Shown here piece after piece: positions 62,798 through 64,000 of a stretch of 64,000 nucleotides of DNA (position 1 is its first letter; the number at the start of each line of letters is the position of its first letter). Location: contig NZ_JAHLEF010000005.1 of NCBI RefSeq assembly GCF_018861755.1, positions 124,001 to 188,000 of the forward strand. Reading direction: 5' to 3'. The translations under genes were made by a program, and so were the position numbers. The DNA comes from Clostridium sp. CF012. Its GTDB lineage: Bacteria; Bacillota; Clostridia; Clostridiales; Clostridiaceae. The notes below the pieces were generated by a model. The model was not told the origin of the DNA, searched no databases, and saw only the letters and a list, made by a program, of their open reading frames with translations.

Positions 62798-63049
62798 CTA
62801 TAAATCTAATTTTGGTAGTACCTCTGTTTCAAAAAAATTTCTGGAAGTACTTCCTGAAACACTATACACCTCGCTATCATCTATTTTTACAGATACTCCC
62901 TTTGTACAATGACCTAAGCAGAATATTGCTTTTAGCTGCACCTTATCTGCCAGTTTATATTCTTCAATAATTTGTTGAAAGTTATTAATAACATTGTAAG
63001 AGCCTTTAATATGGCATGCACTTCCTACACAAACACTTAAATCTATCAC
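62798..63049 (-). CDS. Thioredoxin-like [2Fe-2S] protein
   Basis: This 83-residue protein of the NuoE/thioredoxin-like ferredoxin family has four cysteines that can ligate a [2Fe-2S] cluster: C-x4-C in CVGSAC and C-x3-C in CLGHC, in the NuoE order. GTG at 63049 fits AAGGAG eight bases before it; a GTG at 63058 overlaps the hydrogenase stop codon and lies within that site. It follows the [FeFe]-hydrogenase gene directly, suggesting an electron carrier for it. Confidence 0.8.
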   Translation of the reverse strand: MIDLSVCVGSACHIKGSYNVINNFQQIIEEYKLADKVQLKAIFCLGHCTKGVSVKIDDSEVYSVSGSTSRNFFETEVLPKLDL

Positions 63050-63054
63050 AAAAA

Positions 63055-64000
63055 TCACTCCTTCCCTTTATACTCTACATGTAATAGCTTGTGGCCCTTA
63101 CCTTTTAGTAGTCCTTGGTACAAGGACATCATCACTGGATTTTCCTCTGAACGCTTTATGCTACTCATTCGGTCTGCTTCATACAGTCCAGCACCACGTT
63201 TTAATTTTCCCTCGTTTTTTGCAAATGGCTGTCCGGCCCCACAAATACATCCTCCTGGACACGCCATAACTTCAATGAAATCATAGTGAGCCTCTCCAGC
63301 CTCAATTCTTTTTACAAGATCATCTGCATTTTTAAGTCCACTTACCACTGCTATGTTTATTACGCGATTATCCACAGTAATACTAGTTTCTTTAACTCCC
63401 TCCATGCCACGTACTCCATTAAACGCAAGAGCACGTAATGTGGAAGTCGATTTATCATCTAAAACTCTACGTATAACAGCTTCAGTAACACCACCTGTTA
63501 CTCCAAATATAACGCCAGCCCCACTACTAACGCCAAATGGCATATCAACTGCCTCGGGCTCTACTTCTGAGAATACAATTCCTGATTCTTTTATCATTTG
63601 GATAAGCTCTTGCGTAGTTATTACATAATCTACACTAGAAACCCCATCCTCTATAAATTCATTCCTTTTTGCTTCGGATTTTTTTGCTGTACAAGGCATA
63701 ATTGCCACAGACACAATTCTTTTATTAGAATGTTTGTAGTGTTCCTTGATTACTGAAGACAACATTTGCATAGGTGAACGACAAGTAGATACATTTTTCA
63801 TTAAACTTGGATATGTATTTTCTACATAGTTTACCCAAGCAGGGCAGCAAGATGTAAATAGTGGCAATTTCTCATTTTTTTCAAGTCTTGAAAGAAATTC
63901 CTTGGTTTCCTCGAGCACTGTAAGATCTGCTCCTGTAGAAGTATCAAATACTTCATCAAAGCCCATTTTCCTAAGAGCACTTACTATTTTCCCCATTACA
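63055..64000 (-). CDS. [FeFe]-hydrogenase H-cluster domain, 5' end cut by window
   Basis: The visible C-terminal 315 residues hold the three H-cluster motifs of [FeFe]-hydrogenase: TSCCPAWV (L1), MPCTAKKSEA (L2) and EVMACPGGCICGAGQP (L3), with cysteines for the [4Fe-4S] subcluster and the bridging Cys. The frame is open at the window edge and the segment before GKIVSALRKMGFDEVFDT is missing, so the N-terminal iron-sulfur domains lie outside. It produces or consumes H2. The C-terminus ends four codons after a conserved Lys/Gly-rich tail. The gene is followed by the [2Fe-2S] protein. Confidence 0.92.
   Translation of the reverse strand, partial: VMGKIVSALRKMGFDEVFDTSTGADLTVLEETKEFLSRLEKNEKLPLFTSCCPAWVNYVENTYPSLMKNVSTCRSPMQMLSSVIKEHYKHSNKRIVSVAIMPCTAKKSEAKRNEFIEDGVSSVDYVITTQELIQMIKESGIVFSEVEPEAVDMPFGVSSGAGVIFGVTGGVTEAVIRRVLDDKSTSTLRALAFNGVRGMEGVKETSITVDNRVINIAVVSGLKNADDLVKRIEAGEAHYDFIEVMACPGGCICGAGQPFAKNEGKLKRGAGLYEADRMSSIKRSEENPVMMSLYQGLLKGKGHKLLHVEYKGKE

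Overview
The window is about 64 kb of AT-rich DNA that reads like a chromosome segment of a spore-forming, anaerobic, low-GC Firmicute, most likely Clostridium sensu stricto. The reasons are strong AGGAGG-type ribosome binding sites with frequent TTG and GTG starts, abundant intrinsic terminators, a Spo0E-type sporulation phosphatase, an [FeFe]-hydrogenase, Gram-positive lipoproteins, and AT-biased codons. I cannot name the species. No rRNA, tRNA, CRISPR array or intact transposase was seen.

Layout. 0-7 kb: partial ribosomal L25/Ctc gene, an AI-2E-type permease, an amino-acid permease, a decayed TPR gene, a long imperfect inverted repeat and a LiaF-like membrane protein. 7-10 kb: a small accessory island lying between two copies of the last 91 bp of a DUF1287 gene. 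It carries two overlapping small genes, a MazF-TPR fusion, a 50-residue exported peptide and a remnant of a group II intron reverse transcriptase. 10-17 kb: a SHOCT protein with an OmpR-type two-component system, a DMT permease, a GNAT enzyme, a DUF2156 protein and a CcdA/ResA thiol-redox pair. 17-27 kb: a GH112 galactoside phosphorylase with its own sugar ABC importer, a divergent AraC regulator and a large hybrid histidine kinase. 27-37 kb: rhodanese lipoprotein, CorC-type protein, DEAD-box helicase, old yellow enzyme, ZIP transporter and TPR protein. 37-43 kb: an FtsX-type ABC module next to a NarL-type two-component system. 43-56 kb: three very large genes (SNF2 helicase; pseudokinase-ATPase-TPR-GGDEF signalling protein; M16C protease) and a lysozyme-like protein. 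56-58.7 kb: small regulators, Spo0E and a Nudix enzyme. 58.8-62.5 kb: an operon of galE, a sugar nucleotidyltransferase, an N-acetylhexosamine kinase and a CBM9-like protein. 62.8-64 kb: an [FeFe]-hydrogenase (cut by the window end) with a thioredoxin-like [2Fe-2S] protein.

How genes work together. The 17-23 kb and 58.8-62.5 kb loci together make a complete phosphorolytic pathway for lacto-N-biose or galacto-N-biose: import, phosphorolysis to galactose-1-phosphate plus N-acetylhexosamine, phosphorylation by a NahK-type kinase, nucleotidyl transfer and GalE epimerisation. It is split over two operons 36 kb apart. The best candidate for an undescribed system is the 7.7-9.4 kb cassette: a MazF-fold ribonuclease domain fused to peptide-receptor-like TPRs, followed 30 bp later by a small exported peptide. 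This is the gene order of Rap-Phr/RRNPP quorum-sensing pairs, but with an RNase-type output. The interpretation is inference; the genes, their order and the flanking repeats are visible in the sequence.
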